A DNA stretch of 64,000 bases from Tepidicella baoligensis (GCF_013432195.1 NZ_JACCDB010000002.1:304142-368141), one strand, 5' to 3'. Shown: positions 38,855 through 48,145, numbered from the stretch's first letter. Numbers and translations are program-made. The notes: generated by a model from the sequence alone, not told the origin.

Positions 38855-39242
38855 GCGTCGGTCTCCTTGTTGGTGCATGAGGTTGCGGTCTGCGCTGCGG
38901 TCTGTCACGGCAGCGGCGACAGGGTAAGACAGGGTAATGCAGCGAGGCGGCGCTGCCCACCGGGCCAACCCGCCGGTTTGTCTCGCACGAGACGGCCACA
39001 CGCCGGCCGCAAGCACACGCCTTGCCCTGTACTCGCCGCCCCACATCGGCATCGGCCCGGTCTGGCACGCCGATTGCTTGGTTTCTTATGTGGGTTTTCC
39101 TGTCACGTCATGAAAATTTTTCATCGCGGCATCAGGTAAACCCCGATGCTGCTCCGCAGCCAACTTCACTACAGTTCAGGCAGGCCGCAACAGCCCCAAG
39201 AGGGTGGCGGCCGCATCAACGAAACAGAAGGAACCACAAGTC
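38855..39242. other. 388-base divergent regulatory region
   Basis: This gene-free stretch separates the leftward acyl-CoA synthetase operon from the rightward amino-acid transporter operon. It holds a sigma-54 promoter (39063-39078) and a perfect palindrome GTCTCG-CA-CGAGAC (38980-38993), about 70 bases upstream of that promoter, where an activator would bind. A second palindrome, ATGAAAA-T-TTTTCAT (39110-39124), lies just downstream of the expected start of transcription. No promoter for the leftward operon was identified with confidence. Confidence 0.6.
39063..39078 (+). promoter_or_regulatory. Sigma-54 (RpoN) promoter of the aapJQMP operon
   Basis: TGGCAC and TTGCT are separated by five bases, with the invariant GG and GC exactly ten bases apart, as in the -24/-12 consensus. 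Transcription would begin near 39090, giving a leader of about 150 bases before the substrate-binding protein. Sigma-54 control implies an enhancer-binding activator such as NtrC or an acidic-amino-acid regulator; neither is encoded nearby. Confidence 0.75.
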
Positions 39243-40271
39243 ATGATTCGCAAGACGCTCAAGATCACCTCTGCTGCCGTCGCCACCGCAGCTGCTCTGC
39301 TGGCAGCCCCCGCACACGCCGGCAAAGACCTCGATGCCATCAAGAACCGTGGCACGCTCGTGTGCGGTGTCCATCAGGGCCTGCCCGGCTTTTCCGCAGC
39401 CGACAGCCAGGGCCGTTGGAGCGGTATCGACGTGGACGTCTGCCGGGCCGTGGCCGCCGCCATTCTGGGTGACGCGAACAAGGTCCGCTATGTTCCGCTG
39501 ACCGCCCAGCAGCGCTTCACCGCCCTGCAATCCGGCGAGATCGACATGCTGTCACGCAACACCACCTGGACGCTGACCCGCGACGCCTCGCTGGGCCTGC
39601 ACTTCACCGGCGTCACGTTCTATGACGGCCAGGGCTTCATGGTGCCCAAGAGCCTCAACGTCAAGAGCGCCAAGGACCTGCGTGGCGCCACCGTGTGCGT
39701 CGAGTCCGGCACCACCACCGAACTCAACCTGACCGACTTCTCGCGCGCCAACAACCTGAACCTGCGCCCCGTGGTGTTCAACGACAGCGCCTCGGCCACC
39801 AACGCCTACTTCAGCGGCCGCTGCCAGGTGTACACGACCGACGCCTCCGGTCTGGCCGCCTACCGCGCCAACAACGCCCAGCGTCCCGATGACCACGTCA
39901 TCCTGCCCGACCTGATCTCCAAGGAACCGCTGGGCCCGGCCGTGCGCCGCGGTGACGATGAGTTCTTCGCCATCGTCAAGTGGGCGCTGTACGCCATGCT
40001 CGAAGCCGAGGAACTGGGCATCACCAGCGCCAACGTGGACCAGATGCGCGCCTCCTCCACCAACCCCAACGTGCGCCGTCTGCTGGGCGCTGGCAACGAG
40101 GACACCGGTCGCCTGCTGGGCCTGGACAAGGACTGGGCTTACCGCATCATCAAGTCCGTGGGCAACTACGGTGAATCGTTCGAGCGCAACATTGCCCCGC
40201 TGGGCCTGCCGCGCGGCCTGAACAACCTGTGGAACAACGGCGGCATCATGTACGCCCCGCCGGTCCGGTAA
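39243..40271 (+). CDS. aapJ: Amino-acid ABC transporter, periplasmic binding protein
   Basis: This 342-residue protein is the periplasmic receptor of a polar amino-acid ABC transporter. It has a cleavable signal peptide ending AAPAHA at residue 26, then the family 3 opening GKDLDAIKNRGTLVCGVHQG. The ligand-site landmarks WSGIDVDVCRAVAAAI and DMLSRNTTWTLTRD follow. Length and the late segment WAYRIIKSVGNYGESFERN fit the AapJ/BztA group, which binds a broad range of L-amino acids, especially glutamate, glutamine and aspartate. It is the first gene of the operon. Confidence 0.93.
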   Translation: MIRKTLKITSAAVATAAALLAAPAHAGKDLDAIKNRGTLVCGVHQGLPGFSAADSQGRWSGIDVDVCRAVAAAILGDANKVRYVPLTAQQRFTALQSGEIDMLSRNTTWTLTRDASLGLHFTGVTFYDGQGFMVPKSLNVKSAKDLRGATVCVESGTTTELNLTDFSRANNLNLRPVVFNDSASATNAYFSGRCQVYTTDASGLAAYRANNAQRPDDHVILPDLISKEPLGPAVRRGDDEFFAIVKWALYAMLEAEELGITSANVDQMRASSTNPNVRRLLGAGNEDTGRLLGLDKDWAYRIIKSVGNYGESFERNIAPLGLPRGLNNLWNNGGIMYAPPVR

Positions 40272-40286
40272 TTCCATCGACCATCG

Positions 40287-40320
40287 AACCGGGACATGGC
40301 GCCTCATGTCCCGGTTTTTT
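40287..40320 (+). terminator. Strong hairpin between aapJ and aapQ
   Basis: A perfect 12-base-pair stem (AACCGGGACATG at 40287-40298 and CATGTCCCGGTT at 40305-40316) with a six-base loop is followed by a run of six T. Its position after the binding-protein gene is the usual one for a partial terminator or mRNA-stabilising hairpin, which keeps the binding protein in excess over the membrane subunits. Confidence 0.85.
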
Positions 40321-40349
40321 GTTTCCGATCATGACTTTCAGACAGTGAG

Positions 40350-41534
40350 GTGGTGGTGACACATCCGACACACCCAACCACGAACCGCTGGTCCCTCAAC
40401 AGCCGCGCCACGCGCGGCCTGCTGTTCCAGGCGATTGCACTCGTCCTGGTGGCCCTGGGGATCTGGTTCCTGGCACACAACACACAAACCAACATGGCGG
40501 CCCGGGGCATCCCGAGCGGCTTCGACTTCCTGAGCACCCCGGCCGGTTTCGACATCGGCCAGACCATGATCCCTTACGACCCCAGCGAAAGCTATGGCAA
40601 GGCGATCTGGGTCGGCGTGCTCAACACCCTGAAGGTGGCCATCCTCGGCATCATCCTGACGACCATCCTCGGGGTGCTCGTTGGCGTGGGGCGGTTTTCG
40701 CGCAACGGCCTGATCCGCGGCCTCTGCTACGGCTATGTGGAATTGTTCCGCAACGTGCCGGTGCTGCTGCAACTGTTGATGTGGTACATCTTCATGGTGG
40801 AGATCCTGCCACCGTTTGCCAACGCCTGGAGCCTGTGGGATCTGTTCTACCTGAGCAAAGATGGCTTCACCATGCCGATCCCGGCGCGTGGGGTGGGCTG
40901 GAGTTGGGTCTACTGGGGCTTGCTGGGTGGCCTGGCAGCGGCCGTGATTTGGCGCCAGCGCATGTTCAAGCGCTTCGAGCAGACGGGCCAGGAAGGCGAC
41001 ATGGTCTGGGTGCCGCTGGCCTTGGTGGTGGTGCTGGGGCTGGTGGGCTGGCTGGTCGGCGGCATGCCCACCGAGTGGAGCGTACCGGAAAAGCAGACTT
41101 TCATGATCGACGGCGGCTACAGCGCCACGCCCGAATTCTTGACCGTCCTCATCGGCCTGGTCACCTACACCGCCGCCTTCGTGGCCGAGGTGGTGCGCAG
41201 CGGCATCCAGTCGGTCAGTCACGGGCAGACCGAGGCCGCATCGGCCCTGGGCCTGACGCCGCGTCAGACCATGAAACTGGTGATCCTGCCGCAGGCGCTG
41301 CGCGTCATCATCCCCCCGATGACCAACCAGTACCTCAACCTCACCAAGAACTCCTCCCTCGCCGTGGCCGTGGGCTACCCGGACGTGGTCTCGGTGGCCA
41401 ACACCGCCATCAACCAAAGCGGTCGTGCCGTCGAGTGCATCGCCATCATCATGCTGGTGTACCTGTCCACGTCATTGACCACGTCGGTCTTCATGAACTG
41501 GTACAACGCCCGCAAGGCCATCAAGGAGCGCTGA
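40350..41534 (+). CDS. aapQ: Amino-acid ABC transporter permease (AapQ/BztB type)
   Basis: This 394-residue inner-membrane permease has an N-terminal helix, a hydrophilic insertion and a His/Glu/Gln-type permease domain. The coupling motif is EAASALGLTPRQTMKLVILPQALRV, which contacts the ATPase. Length and layout match AapQ/BztB, the longer permease of general L-amino-acid transporters. Three consecutive GTG codons (40350, 40353, 40356) lie behind a GTGAGG ribosome-binding site; 40356 has the best spacing. The partner permease starts 3 bases after its stop. Confidence 0.92.
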   Translation: MVVTHPTHPTTNRWSLNSRATRGLLFQAIALVLVALGIWFLAHNTQTNMAARGIPSGFDFLSTPAGFDIGQTMIPYDPSESYGKAIWVGVLNTLKVAILGIILTTILGVLVGVGRFSRNGLIRGLCYGYVELFRNVPVLLQLLMWYIFMVEILPPFANAWSLWDLFYLSKDGFTMPIPARGVGWSWVYWGLLGGLAAAVIWRQRMFKRFEQTGQEGDMVWVPLALVVVLGLVGWLVGGMPTEWSVPEKQTFMIDGGYSATPEFLTVLIGLVTYTAAFVAEVVRSGIQSVSHGQTEAASALGLTPRQTMKLVILPQALRVIIPPMTNQYLNLTKNSSLAVAVGYPDVVSVANTAINQSGRAVECIAIIMLVYLSTSLTTSVFMNWYNARKAIKER

Positions 41535-41537
41535 CAC

Positions 41538-42641
41538 ATGGCCGAGACCTTCACCCCCATCGCGCCCCGCCCCTCGCCGGTCAAGCAATCCGGCTTCGTG
41601 GCCTGGGCACGCAAAAACCTGTTTGGCAGCACGTCCAACACCCTGACCACCCTGTTTCTGCTGGGTTTGGCGATCTACATCGTCCCCGGTGTGTTCCAGT
41701 GGGGTCTGCTCAACGCGGTCTTCTCGGCCGATGTGACGGCCTGCCAGGAAGCCCGCGGCTCCGGTGCCTGCTGGGGCGTCGTGACGGAGAAATACCGTCT
41801 GATCCTCTGGGGCCGCTTCCCCTACGAAGAGCACTGGCGCCCGATCCTGGCCACGCTGATCCTGGTCAGCGGCCTGGTGCTGAGCTGCATGCGGTTTTTC
41901 TGGAAACCCTGGCTCGCCCTGATGTGGGTCGGTATTCTGGGCGCGTTCTTCGTGCTCATGGGCGGCGGCTGGTTCGGGCTCACCCCCGTGCGCTCCGACA
42001 TGTGGGGCGGCCTGCCGCTGACGGTCATGCTGGCCACGCTGTCGCTGTTTCTGGCCTTCCCGCTGTCGGTGGTGGTAGCCCTGGGCCGGCGCAGCCACCT
42101 GCCCATCATCCGCAGCATCTGCATCACCTACATCGAGCTGATCCGCGGGGTGCCGCTCATCTCGATCCTGTTCATGGCCTCGTTCATGTTTCCGCTGTTC
42201 ATGCCGCAGGGCGTGACGGTGGACGTGCTGGTGCGGGTGGTGATCGGGATCACACTGTTCGCGGCCGCCTACATGGCCGAGATCGTGCGTGGCGGCCTGC
42301 AGGCCATCCCCAAGGGGCAGATCGAGGCCGCCGCCACCCTGGGCTTGAGCTACTGGCAAACCCAGCGCAAGATCGTGCTGCCCCAAGCACTGGCCATGAC
42401 CGTGCCCAGCATGATGAACAACTTCATCTCGGTGTTCAAGGACACCTCGCTGGTCACCATCGTCTCGCTGTACGAACTGACCGGTGCCCTGGGCATCGCC
42501 CTGAACTCCGACGCCGTCTGGCGGCCGTTCAAGATCGAGGCCTACCTGTTCATCACCCTGGTCTATTTCGCCTTCTGTTTTTCCATGTCGCGCTACAGCC
42601 TGTGGGTGGAAAAGCAACTCGTCAAGAGCAAGGCCCGCTGA
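41538..42641 (+). CDS. aapM: Amino-acid ABC transporter permease (AapM/BztC type)
   Basis: This 367-residue permease forms the heterodimeric membrane channel with AapQ. It has about eight hydrophobic segments and the coupling motif IEAAATLGLSYWQTQRKIVLPQAL. The central hydrophilic block with Cys and Trp residues (TACQEARGSGACWGVV) is characteristic of AapM/BztC proteins. It begins 3 bases after aapQ and is followed by the ATPase gene after 21 bases. Confidence 0.93.
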   Translation: MAETFTPIAPRPSPVKQSGFVAWARKNLFGSTSNTLTTLFLLGLAIYIVPGVFQWGLLNAVFSADVTACQEARGSGACWGVVTEKYRLILWGRFPYEEHWRPILATLILVSGLVLSCMRFFWKPWLALMWVGILGAFFVLMGGGWFGLTPVRSDMWGGLPLTVMLATLSLFLAFPLSVVVALGRRSHLPIIRSICITYIELIRGVPLISILFMASFMFPLFMPQGVTVDVLVRVVIGITLFAAAYMAEIVRGGLQAIPKGQIEAAATLGLSYWQTQRKIVLPQALAMTVPSMMNNFISVFKDTSLVTIVSLYELTGALGIALNSDAVWRPFKIEAYLFITLVYFAFCFSMSRYSLWVEKQLVKSKAR

Positions 42642-42662
42642 GGCGGGCGCGAGGACTCCAAC

Positions 42663-43406
42663 ATGTCAGACCCCATCATTCAATTCAAAAATGTCAACAA
42701 GTGGTACGGCAACGATTTCCATGTGCTGCGTGACATCAACCTCGACGTGGCCAAGGGCGAGCGTATCGTGATCTGCGGCCCCTCGGGGTCGGGCAAATCC
42801 ACCTTGATCCGCTGCGTCAACCGGCTCGAAGAGCACCAGCAGGGCCAGATCATCGTGGACGGCATTGAACTGACCGACGACATCAAGGCCATCGACCGCG
42901 TGCGGCGCGAAGTGGGCATGGTGTTTCAACAGTTCAACCTGTTCCCACACCTGACGGTGCTGGAAAACCTGACCCTTTCCCCGATGTGGGTAGGCAAGGT
43001 GCCGAAGAAAGAAGCCGAGGAAAAGGCCATGCAGCAGTTGGAGCGGGTGCGCATCGCCGAGCAGGCGAAGAAGTACCCCTTGCAGCTTTCCGGCGGTCAA
43101 CAACAGCGCGTGGCCATTGCCCGCGCGCTGTGCCTCACGCCGAAGATCATGCTGTTCGACGAACCCACTTCCGCACTCGACCCCGAGATGATCAAGGAGG
43201 TGTTGGACGTGATGATCGAACTGGCCGACCAGGGCATCACCATGCTCTGTGTGACGCACGAGATGGGCTTTGCCAAGGCCGTGGCCGATCGGGTGATCTT
43301 CATGGACCAGGGTCAAATCGTGGAGCAGAACACGCCGGAGGAGTTCTTCAACAACCCGCAAAACGAGCGCAGCCGGGACTTCCTCTCCAAGATCCTGGGT
43401 CACTGA
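42663..43406 (+). CDS. aapP: Amino-acid ABC transporter ATP-binding protein
   Basis: This 247-residue ATPase drives the transporter. It has the Walker A motif [12 protein letters not shown] near residue 39, the signature [15 protein letters not shown], Walker B with [14 protein letters not shown], and the switch His in [16 protein letters not shown]. It belongs to the polar amino-acid transporter class (GlnQ-like). A GAGGA ribosome-binding site precedes the ATG. It closes the aapJQMP operon. Confidence 0.95.
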   Translation: MSDPIIQFKNVNKWYGNDFHVLRDINLDVAKGERIVICGPSGSGKSTLIRCVNRLEEHQQGQIIVDGIELTDDIKAIDRVRREVGMVFQQFNLFPHLTVLENLTLSPMWVGKVPKKEAEEKAMQQLERVRIAEQAKKYPLQLSGGQQQRVAIARALCLTPKIMLFDEPTSALDPEMIKEVLDVMIELADQGITMLCVTHEMGFAKAVADRVIFMDQGQIVEQNTPEEFFNNPQNERSRDFLSKILGH

Positions 43407-43475
43407 GGCGGACTGCGCTGCGGCAGTCGCGCCGGTGGCAGCGGGCCGCGCGGCCCTGGCCTATGATGGGCCACC

Positions 43476-44675
43476 ATGTCTGCCGGCGCCACCGCTGCCT
43501 CCCCCACTGCCGCCACGGCACCGCCCCCGGTGCTGTGGCTGTTTGCCGTCTGCAATTTCGTCATCGGCACCGGGGCATTCGGGCTGTCTGGCTATCTGGG
43601 GCCCCTGTCGGAAGGGCTGGGCGTGAGCGTCAGCGCTGCCGGCCAGACCATGACGGCCTATGCCCTGGCCAACGCCTTGCTGGCCCCGCTCATCATGTGG
43701 CGCACTGGCGCCTGGGCACGGCAACGGCTGATGGTGTGGGCGCTCGGGCTGTTCACGCTCGGGGCCTGGACATGCGCCCTGGCCCCCGGGCTGTCCACGC
43801 TCATGGCCGGGCGGGTGCTGATGGGCATGGGGGCGGTGTTCACCCCCGTAGCGGCCGGCGTGGCCGTGACCCTGGTGCGCCCCCAGCAACGGGGCAAGGC
43901 CCTCTCGCGCACCTTTCTCGGCATGAGCTTGAGCTATGTGCTCGGCATGCCGATGGGGGCCTGGCTCGGCCTGGCCTTTGGCTGGCGCTGGCCACTGGCC
44001 GCCGTGGGCGCCCTGGGGCTGCTGATGTGTGTGTTGGTGGCCCGCTGCGTGCCCCGGCACGTGGGAGGCGCCAGCGAGGGGTTCAAGGGCCTGGGCCGCC
44101 TGCTCGGCCAACGCGAGGTGCTCCTCACCTTGAGCCTGACACTGCTGTACTTTTGCGGCATCTTCATGGTGTCGGCCTACATGGGCCCCATCCTCATGGC
44201 GCTGCACCCCCTGACCCCGACGCAACTCAGTGCCACGCTCATGGTGCTGGGGCTGGGCGGCGTGGCCGGCACCCTGCTGGGCGGCTGGGCCAGCGATCTG
44301 TTCAGCCCCCGTCGGGCACTGCGCTGGCTGATTCTGGTCCTGCTGGCCTGCATGGCCACCGTTCCCCTGACCGCAGGCCATCCGCTGTGGACAGCCGCCC
44401 TCTTTGGTCTGTGGGCGGTTTGCGGCTTCGGCATGATGACGCCTCAGCAGTCCCGCCTGGCCGAACAGGGACAGGGACAAACCCCCATGCTGATGAGCGT
44501 GAATGCCTCCATGGTGTACATTGGCACCGCTGTAGGGGCGGCGCTGGGCGGGGCGGCCATTCCATGGGTCGGCTTCGTGCATCTGCCTTGGCTCGGGGCG
44601 TTGTTCGTGTTGGCCAGCGCCATGACCTTACTGCCTCGCTGGAGCCCCCGGCGTCCTGGCCCTGTCCGTCATTGA
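43476..44675 (+). CDS. MFS transporter (AraJ/Cmx-like drug:H+ antiporter)
   Basis: This 399-residue inner-membrane protein has twelve hydrophobic segments. The family loop between helices 2 and 3 (MWRTGAWARQRLMVWALG) and the antiporter motif C region (GMSLSYVLGMPMGAWLG) place it with DHA1 exporters related to AraJ and Cmx. Such proteins export arabinose-like sugars or drugs; the substrate here is unknown. The ATG at 43476 follows the transporter operon by 69 bases. Confidence 0.88.
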   Translation: MSAGATAASPTAATAPPPVLWLFAVCNFVIGTGAFGLSGYLGPLSEGLGVSVSAAGQTMTAYALANALLAPLIMWRTGAWARQRLMVWALGLFTLGAWTCALAPGLSTLMAGRVLMGMGAVFTPVAAGVAVTLVRPQQRGKALSRTFLGMSLSYVLGMPMGAWLGLAFGWRWPLAAVGALGLLMCVLVARCVPRHVGGASEGFKGLGRLLGQREVLLTLSLTLLYFCGIFMVSAYMGPILMALHPLTPTQLSATLMVLGLGGVAGTLLGGWASDLFSPRRALRWLILVLLACMATVPLTAGHPLWTAALFGLWAVCGFGMMTPQQSRLAEQGQGQTPMLMSVNASMVYIGTAVGAALGGAAIPWVGFVHLPWLGALFVLASAMTLLPRWSPRRPGPVRH

Positions 44676-44688
44676 TCTTGCCACGCCC

Positions 44689-44982
44689 GTGACCCATTCC
44701 GACCCCGTGCTGTCCGAACTGCAACGGCAACTGGCCGAGTTTCAGGCCGGCCGTTTGAGCCTGCATGCTTTCGTGCAAGCCGCCCGCCAGGCGCCCGCCG
44801 CACTGCTGAGTCAGCTGCCAGCGGCCTTTGGCGAGGTGTGGCACAACCTGCTCGACCGGCTGGAATCCAGCGCCCTGTTCGCCGAAGAGAGTTGCTCCTT
44901 CAGCCAGAAGGATTTGATCGACAGTCTGCAGCTCTGGATCGACAAGGCGGCGCAGCGGCTGTCCTCGGGTCGGGGAACTTAA
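44689..44982 (+). CDS. Hypothetical 97-residue protein
   Basis: The family is not recognised. The product appears cytoplasmic, helical and acidic, with heptad-like spacing (LSELQRQLAEFQAGRLSLHAFVQ) and no membrane segment. The start is a GTG at 44689, 13 bases after the MFS stop, so it may share that transcript. Codon usage fits the neighbourhood, which supports a real gene. Confidence 0.55.
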   Translation: MTHSDPVLSELQRQLAEFQAGRLSLHAFVQAARQAPAALLSQLPAAFGEVWHNLLDRLESSALFAEESCSFSQKDLIDSLQLWIDKAAQRLSSGRGT

Positions 44983-45008
44983 AATCGCCACACAGCCTCT
45001 GAGTCGTC

Positions 45009-45383
45009 ATGCGCCGCTGGGTCTTGTGTCTGCTTCTGGTGCTCCTGCCTTGGCGGCTGTGGGCAGCGGATGCCATGGCCCTGCAGATGGTGTCCCTGCC
45101 ACTGGGGTCCACCGAGCAGGCGGCCTGCCATGGGGAGCCCACCGCAGAACCGGCCCACGCCCACGGGCAGATGGCGGACTCGCGTGCCCACAGCGATTCG
45201 TCTGGAGCCGGCCCGGATCACCATGGGCTGTGCCTGCTGTGCGACGTCTGCCACAACGCCTACTGGCTCGCCCCGCCCCATCCGGCCCAAGGCAGTCGGC
45301 CCATGCGCCACGCCCCACCCAGCCTGGTCGAGTCGCTGGCCAGCGTCGAGCCTGAACCCGGTTTCAAACCGCCCATTTTCTGA
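45009..45383 (+). CDS. Exported Cys/His-rich protein heading copper cluster 1 (DUF2946-like)
   Basis: This 124-residue protein has a clear signal peptide (MRRWVLCLLLVLLPWRLWA) and a short mature part rich in His and Cys, including GLCLLCDVCHNAYW and several His/Asp clusters (HAHGQ, PDHHG). This resembles DUF2946 proteins that occur beside heavy-metal efflux genes and suggests periplasmic copper binding, although this is not proven. A possible -10 element TAAAAT lies at 44980-44985. It is the first gene of a five-gene copper cluster. Confidence 0.65.
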   Translation: MRRWVLCLLLVLLPWRLWAADAMALQMVSLPLGSTEQAACHGEPTAEPAHAHGQMADSRAHSDSSGAGPDHHGLCLLCDVCHNAYWLAPPHPAQGSRPMRHAPPSLVESLASVEPEPGFKPPIF

Positions 45384-45464
45384 CCTCCACACCCTCAGTG
45401 CGTCCATGCGTGCCCTGCAGTGCCGCATGAACGTCATGTGTCCGTGTCTTCTGGAGGTTTGCCC

Positions 45465-46733
45465 ATGTCCCTCAACCCTGCCCGGCGACTGCCCGGGCCC
45501 CCCATCACCGCCCGGCCGGGCTTGCCCTGGCTGGTGGTCGTTGCCTGCTTGCTGAGCCTGCCTGTGCGGGCCGAGACGGTCGCGCCGATCGAAGACTGGC
45601 GCCAGGCCAATGAAACCGTCGGCCGCTTCGAGCGCGGCCACATCGACCTGTTGCGCTGGGAGGCCGAACACCTGCCCACCCCCTCCCCCGAAGCCCCAGC
45701 GCCGTCAGCGCTCTGGACGTTGCACGAAGCCATCGTCGCCGCGCAGCGGACCCGCCCCGATCTGCTGGCCCTGCCCGGACTGAACGCCCGCGAGCGCGCG
45801 CAACTGCAGTTGCGCCAGCGCGAACTGGCGCTGCAGGTGGAGCGCGCCTGGCTGCAGGCCATCGCGGCCCGCCACGCCGCGGCCACGCACCGGCAAGTGC
45901 TCGAAGCAGCGCTTGCCGGCCATGAACTGGCGCTGCGCATGGCCCGGGTCGGCAACTGGCCGCAGGCCCGGCAACAGCGCGAAAGCCTGCTCCTGCTCGA
46001 CGCCCAGGCCCAGTGGCAACTGGCCGAACACGCGCAGCGGGCCGCGGTCATCGAACTGTGGCGGCTCACCGGGGCCGAATGGGCACCGGAGGTGCTCGCG
46101 CAACGCCTGCCGGCGGACCTGCCAGCCGAGGCACTGCCCCCCCACGATCCCCCAACGCTGGACGCGCTGGAACAAACCGCGCTCGACAACCACCCCCTGT
46201 GGCGCTGGCAGGCGCTGGAGGCCCATCGTGCCCGTCAGGCGGTGGGCGACTTGCAGCCGCTGCTGACGGCCATACGGCAGGCCACGGCGGCCGACCCGGC
46301 CAGCGGCAGGCCGCAGCCCCTGCCAGGCTTCGACCGCCCACAGCGCTGGCCCCATGCCTGGGACAAGGCGTTGCAAACCCACCTGGAGACCGAGGCACTG
46401 GAGCGCCGCATCCGCGCCGATGTGCGCATTGCCCACAGCGCCTGGCAGACCGCCCAGCGGCTGGCGCAAGACCACGCGGCCGAAGCCGCCCGCCTGCACA
46501 CCGCCCTGGAGGAGGACATGCTGCAACGCTACAACGGCATGTTCAAAAGCACCTGGGACCTGCTGGCCGCCGCCCGCGCCCGTTTGCAGGCCGTCAACGA
46601 GGCGCAGCAGGCCCGATTGGGGGCCGCCCTGGCCTGGGCCGAATTGCGCGCCGTGCTCGATGGCCTGCCCTACACCGGGGCTGCCCCTCGTTCCACTTCC
46701 GCCGCGGCCGCTGCCGCCGACCAAGGACATTGA
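45465..46733 (+). CDS. TolC-family outer-membrane protein of copper cluster 1
   Basis: This 422-residue protein has an N-terminal hydrophobic signal segment (LVVVACLLSLPVRA) and long Ala/Gln/Arg-rich helices typical of the TolC channel family (for example RQRELALQVERAWLQAIAARHA and the mirrored second half). It would form the outer-membrane duct of an export system. No RND pump or membrane-fusion protein gene is next to it, so partners must lie elsewhere or it serves another role in the cluster. GGAGG precedes the ATG at 45465. Confidence 0.8.
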   Translation: MSLNPARRLPGPPITARPGLPWLVVVACLLSLPVRAETVAPIEDWRQANETVGRFERGHIDLLRWEAEHLPTPSPEAPAPSALWTLHEAIVAAQRTRPDLLALPGLNARERAQLQLRQRELALQVERAWLQAIAARHAAATHRQVLEAALAGHELALRMARVGNWPQARQQRESLLLLDAQAQWQLAEHAQRAAVIELWRLTGAEWAPEVLAQRLPADLPAEALPPHDPPTLDALEQTALDNHPLWRWQALEAHRARQAVGDLQPLLTAIRQATAADPASGRPQPLPGFDRPQRWPHAWDKALQTHLETEALERRIRADVRIAHSAWQTAQRLAQDHAAEAARLHTALEEDMLQRYNGMFKSTWDLLAAARARLQAVNEAQQARLGAALAWAELRAVLDGLPYTGAAPRSTSAAAAAADQGH

Positions 46734-46735
46734 TC

Positions 46736-48145
46736 ATGCAACGTCGCCAATTCTTCCATCGCGCATTGCTGGCCGGCGCCTTCACCGCCGCCGCTTCGGC
46801 CAGCGTGGGCCGTGCCGCCCTCGCAGGCCTGCCTGAACCCGTCATGGCCACGGGGCCCGAAACCGCCCCGCCCTGGACCCCGCCCGGCGTCACCGGCGCC
46901 GGCCGACCGTACCGCCCGGTCGTCACGCTCAACGGCTGGACGCTGCCCTTTCGCATGAACAACGGCGTCAAGGAGTTCCACCTGGTGGCCGAACCGGTGG
47001 TGCGCGAAGTCGCGCCCGGTTTCGAGGTCAACATGTGGGGCTATAACGGCCAAAGCCCCGGCCCCACCATCGAGGTGGTGGAAGGCGACCGCGTGCGCCT
47101 GTTCGTCACCAACCGCCTGCCCGAACCCACCACCATCCACTGGCACGGCCAGCGCCTGCCCAACGGCATGGACGGGGTCGGCGGCGTCAACCAGCCCGCC
47201 ATCCCCGTGGGCAAGACCTATGTGTACGAGTTCGAGGCCCGCCGACCCGGCACCTTCATGTACCACCCGCACGCCGACGAAGCCGTGCAGATGGCCATGG
47301 GCATGATGGGCTTCTGGGTCACGCACCCCAAAGGCCGTCACCCCCTCATCAACGAGGTGGACCGGGACTACTGTTTCCTGCTCAACGCCTTCGACGTGGA
47401 GCCCGGCGCCAAGACGCCCAACATCAACACCATGCTGGACTTCAACATCTGGGCTTTCAACAGCCGGGTGTTTCCGGGGCTCGACCCGCTGGTGGCCCGG
47501 CTGAACGACCGCGTGCGCATCCGCGTGGGCAACCTCACCATGACCAACCACCCGATCCACGTGCACGGCATCGAATTCGAGGTCACCGGCACCGACGGCG
47601 GCCCGGTGCCGAAATCGGCGCGCTGGCCCGAGGTGACGACCGACATCGCCGTGGGCCAGATGCGGCAAATCGAGTTCATCGCCGACGAACCCGGCGACTG
47701 GGCCCTGCACTGCCACAAGAGCCACCACACCATGGGCGCCATGGGCCATGACGCCCCCACGATGATCGGGGTGGACCACCGCGGTCTGGTGAGCAAGATC
47801 CAGCGTATCGTGCCCGACTACATGGTCATGGGCGAGCGCGGCATGTACGACATGAAGGAAATGGAGATGGAGCTCCCCCCCAACACCTTCCCCATGATGG
47901 CCGGGCATGGCCAGTTCGGCCCCATCGGCATGGGCGGCATGTTCACCCTGCTGAAGGTGCGTGCCGATCAGGCCCCCGACGACTACTCGGATCCTGGCCA
48001 CTATGCATACCCCAGCGGCACCGTGGCCTACGAATACCCAGGCCCCGTGCCGGATGCCCACCGCCCCCCTGCAGCCAGCGGCCCATCCTCGGCCTCGCAG
48101 GCCCTGCCCCAAGTGCGCCGGCCCCAAGGCCATGCCCATCACTGA
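46736..48145 (+). CDS. Two-domain multicopper oxidase of copper cluster 1
   Basis: This 469-residue exported oxidase starts with a Tat-like signal (RRQFF). Copper ligands are visible in four blocks: HWHG (135-138), HPH (177-179), HPIHVHG (272-278) and HCHKSHH (325-331), the last with the type 1 Cys and an axial Met ten residues later. The blocks are only about 190 residues apart from first to last, against about 490 in the CopA at 59640, so it has two cupredoxin domains instead of three, with type 1 copper only in the second. A Met-rich tail follows (MKEMEMEL, PMMAGHG). It probably oxidises Cu(I) in the periplasm. Confidence 0.88.
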   Translation: MQRRQFFHRALLAGAFTAAASASVGRAALAGLPEPVMATGPETAPPWTPPGVTGAGRPYRPVVTLNGWTLPFRMNNGVKEFHLVAEPVVREVAPGFEVNMWGYNGQSPGPTIEVVEGDRVRLFVTNRLPEPTTIHWHGQRLPNGMDGVGGVNQPAIPVGKTYVYEFEARRPGTFMYHPHADEAVQMAMGMMGFWVTHPKGRHPLINEVDRDYCFLLNAFDVEPGAKTPNINTMLDFNIWAFNSRVFPGLDPLVARLNDRVRIRVGNLTMTNHPIHVHGIEFEVTGTDGGPVPKSARWPEVTTDIAVGQMRQIEFIADEPGDWALHCHKSHHTMGAMGHDAPTMIGVDHRGLVSKIQRIVPDYMVMGERGMYDMKEMEMELPPNTFPMMAGHGQFGPIGMGGMFTLLKVRADQAPDDYSDPGHYAYPSGTVAYEYPGPVPDAHRPPAASGPSSASQALPQVRRPQGHAHH

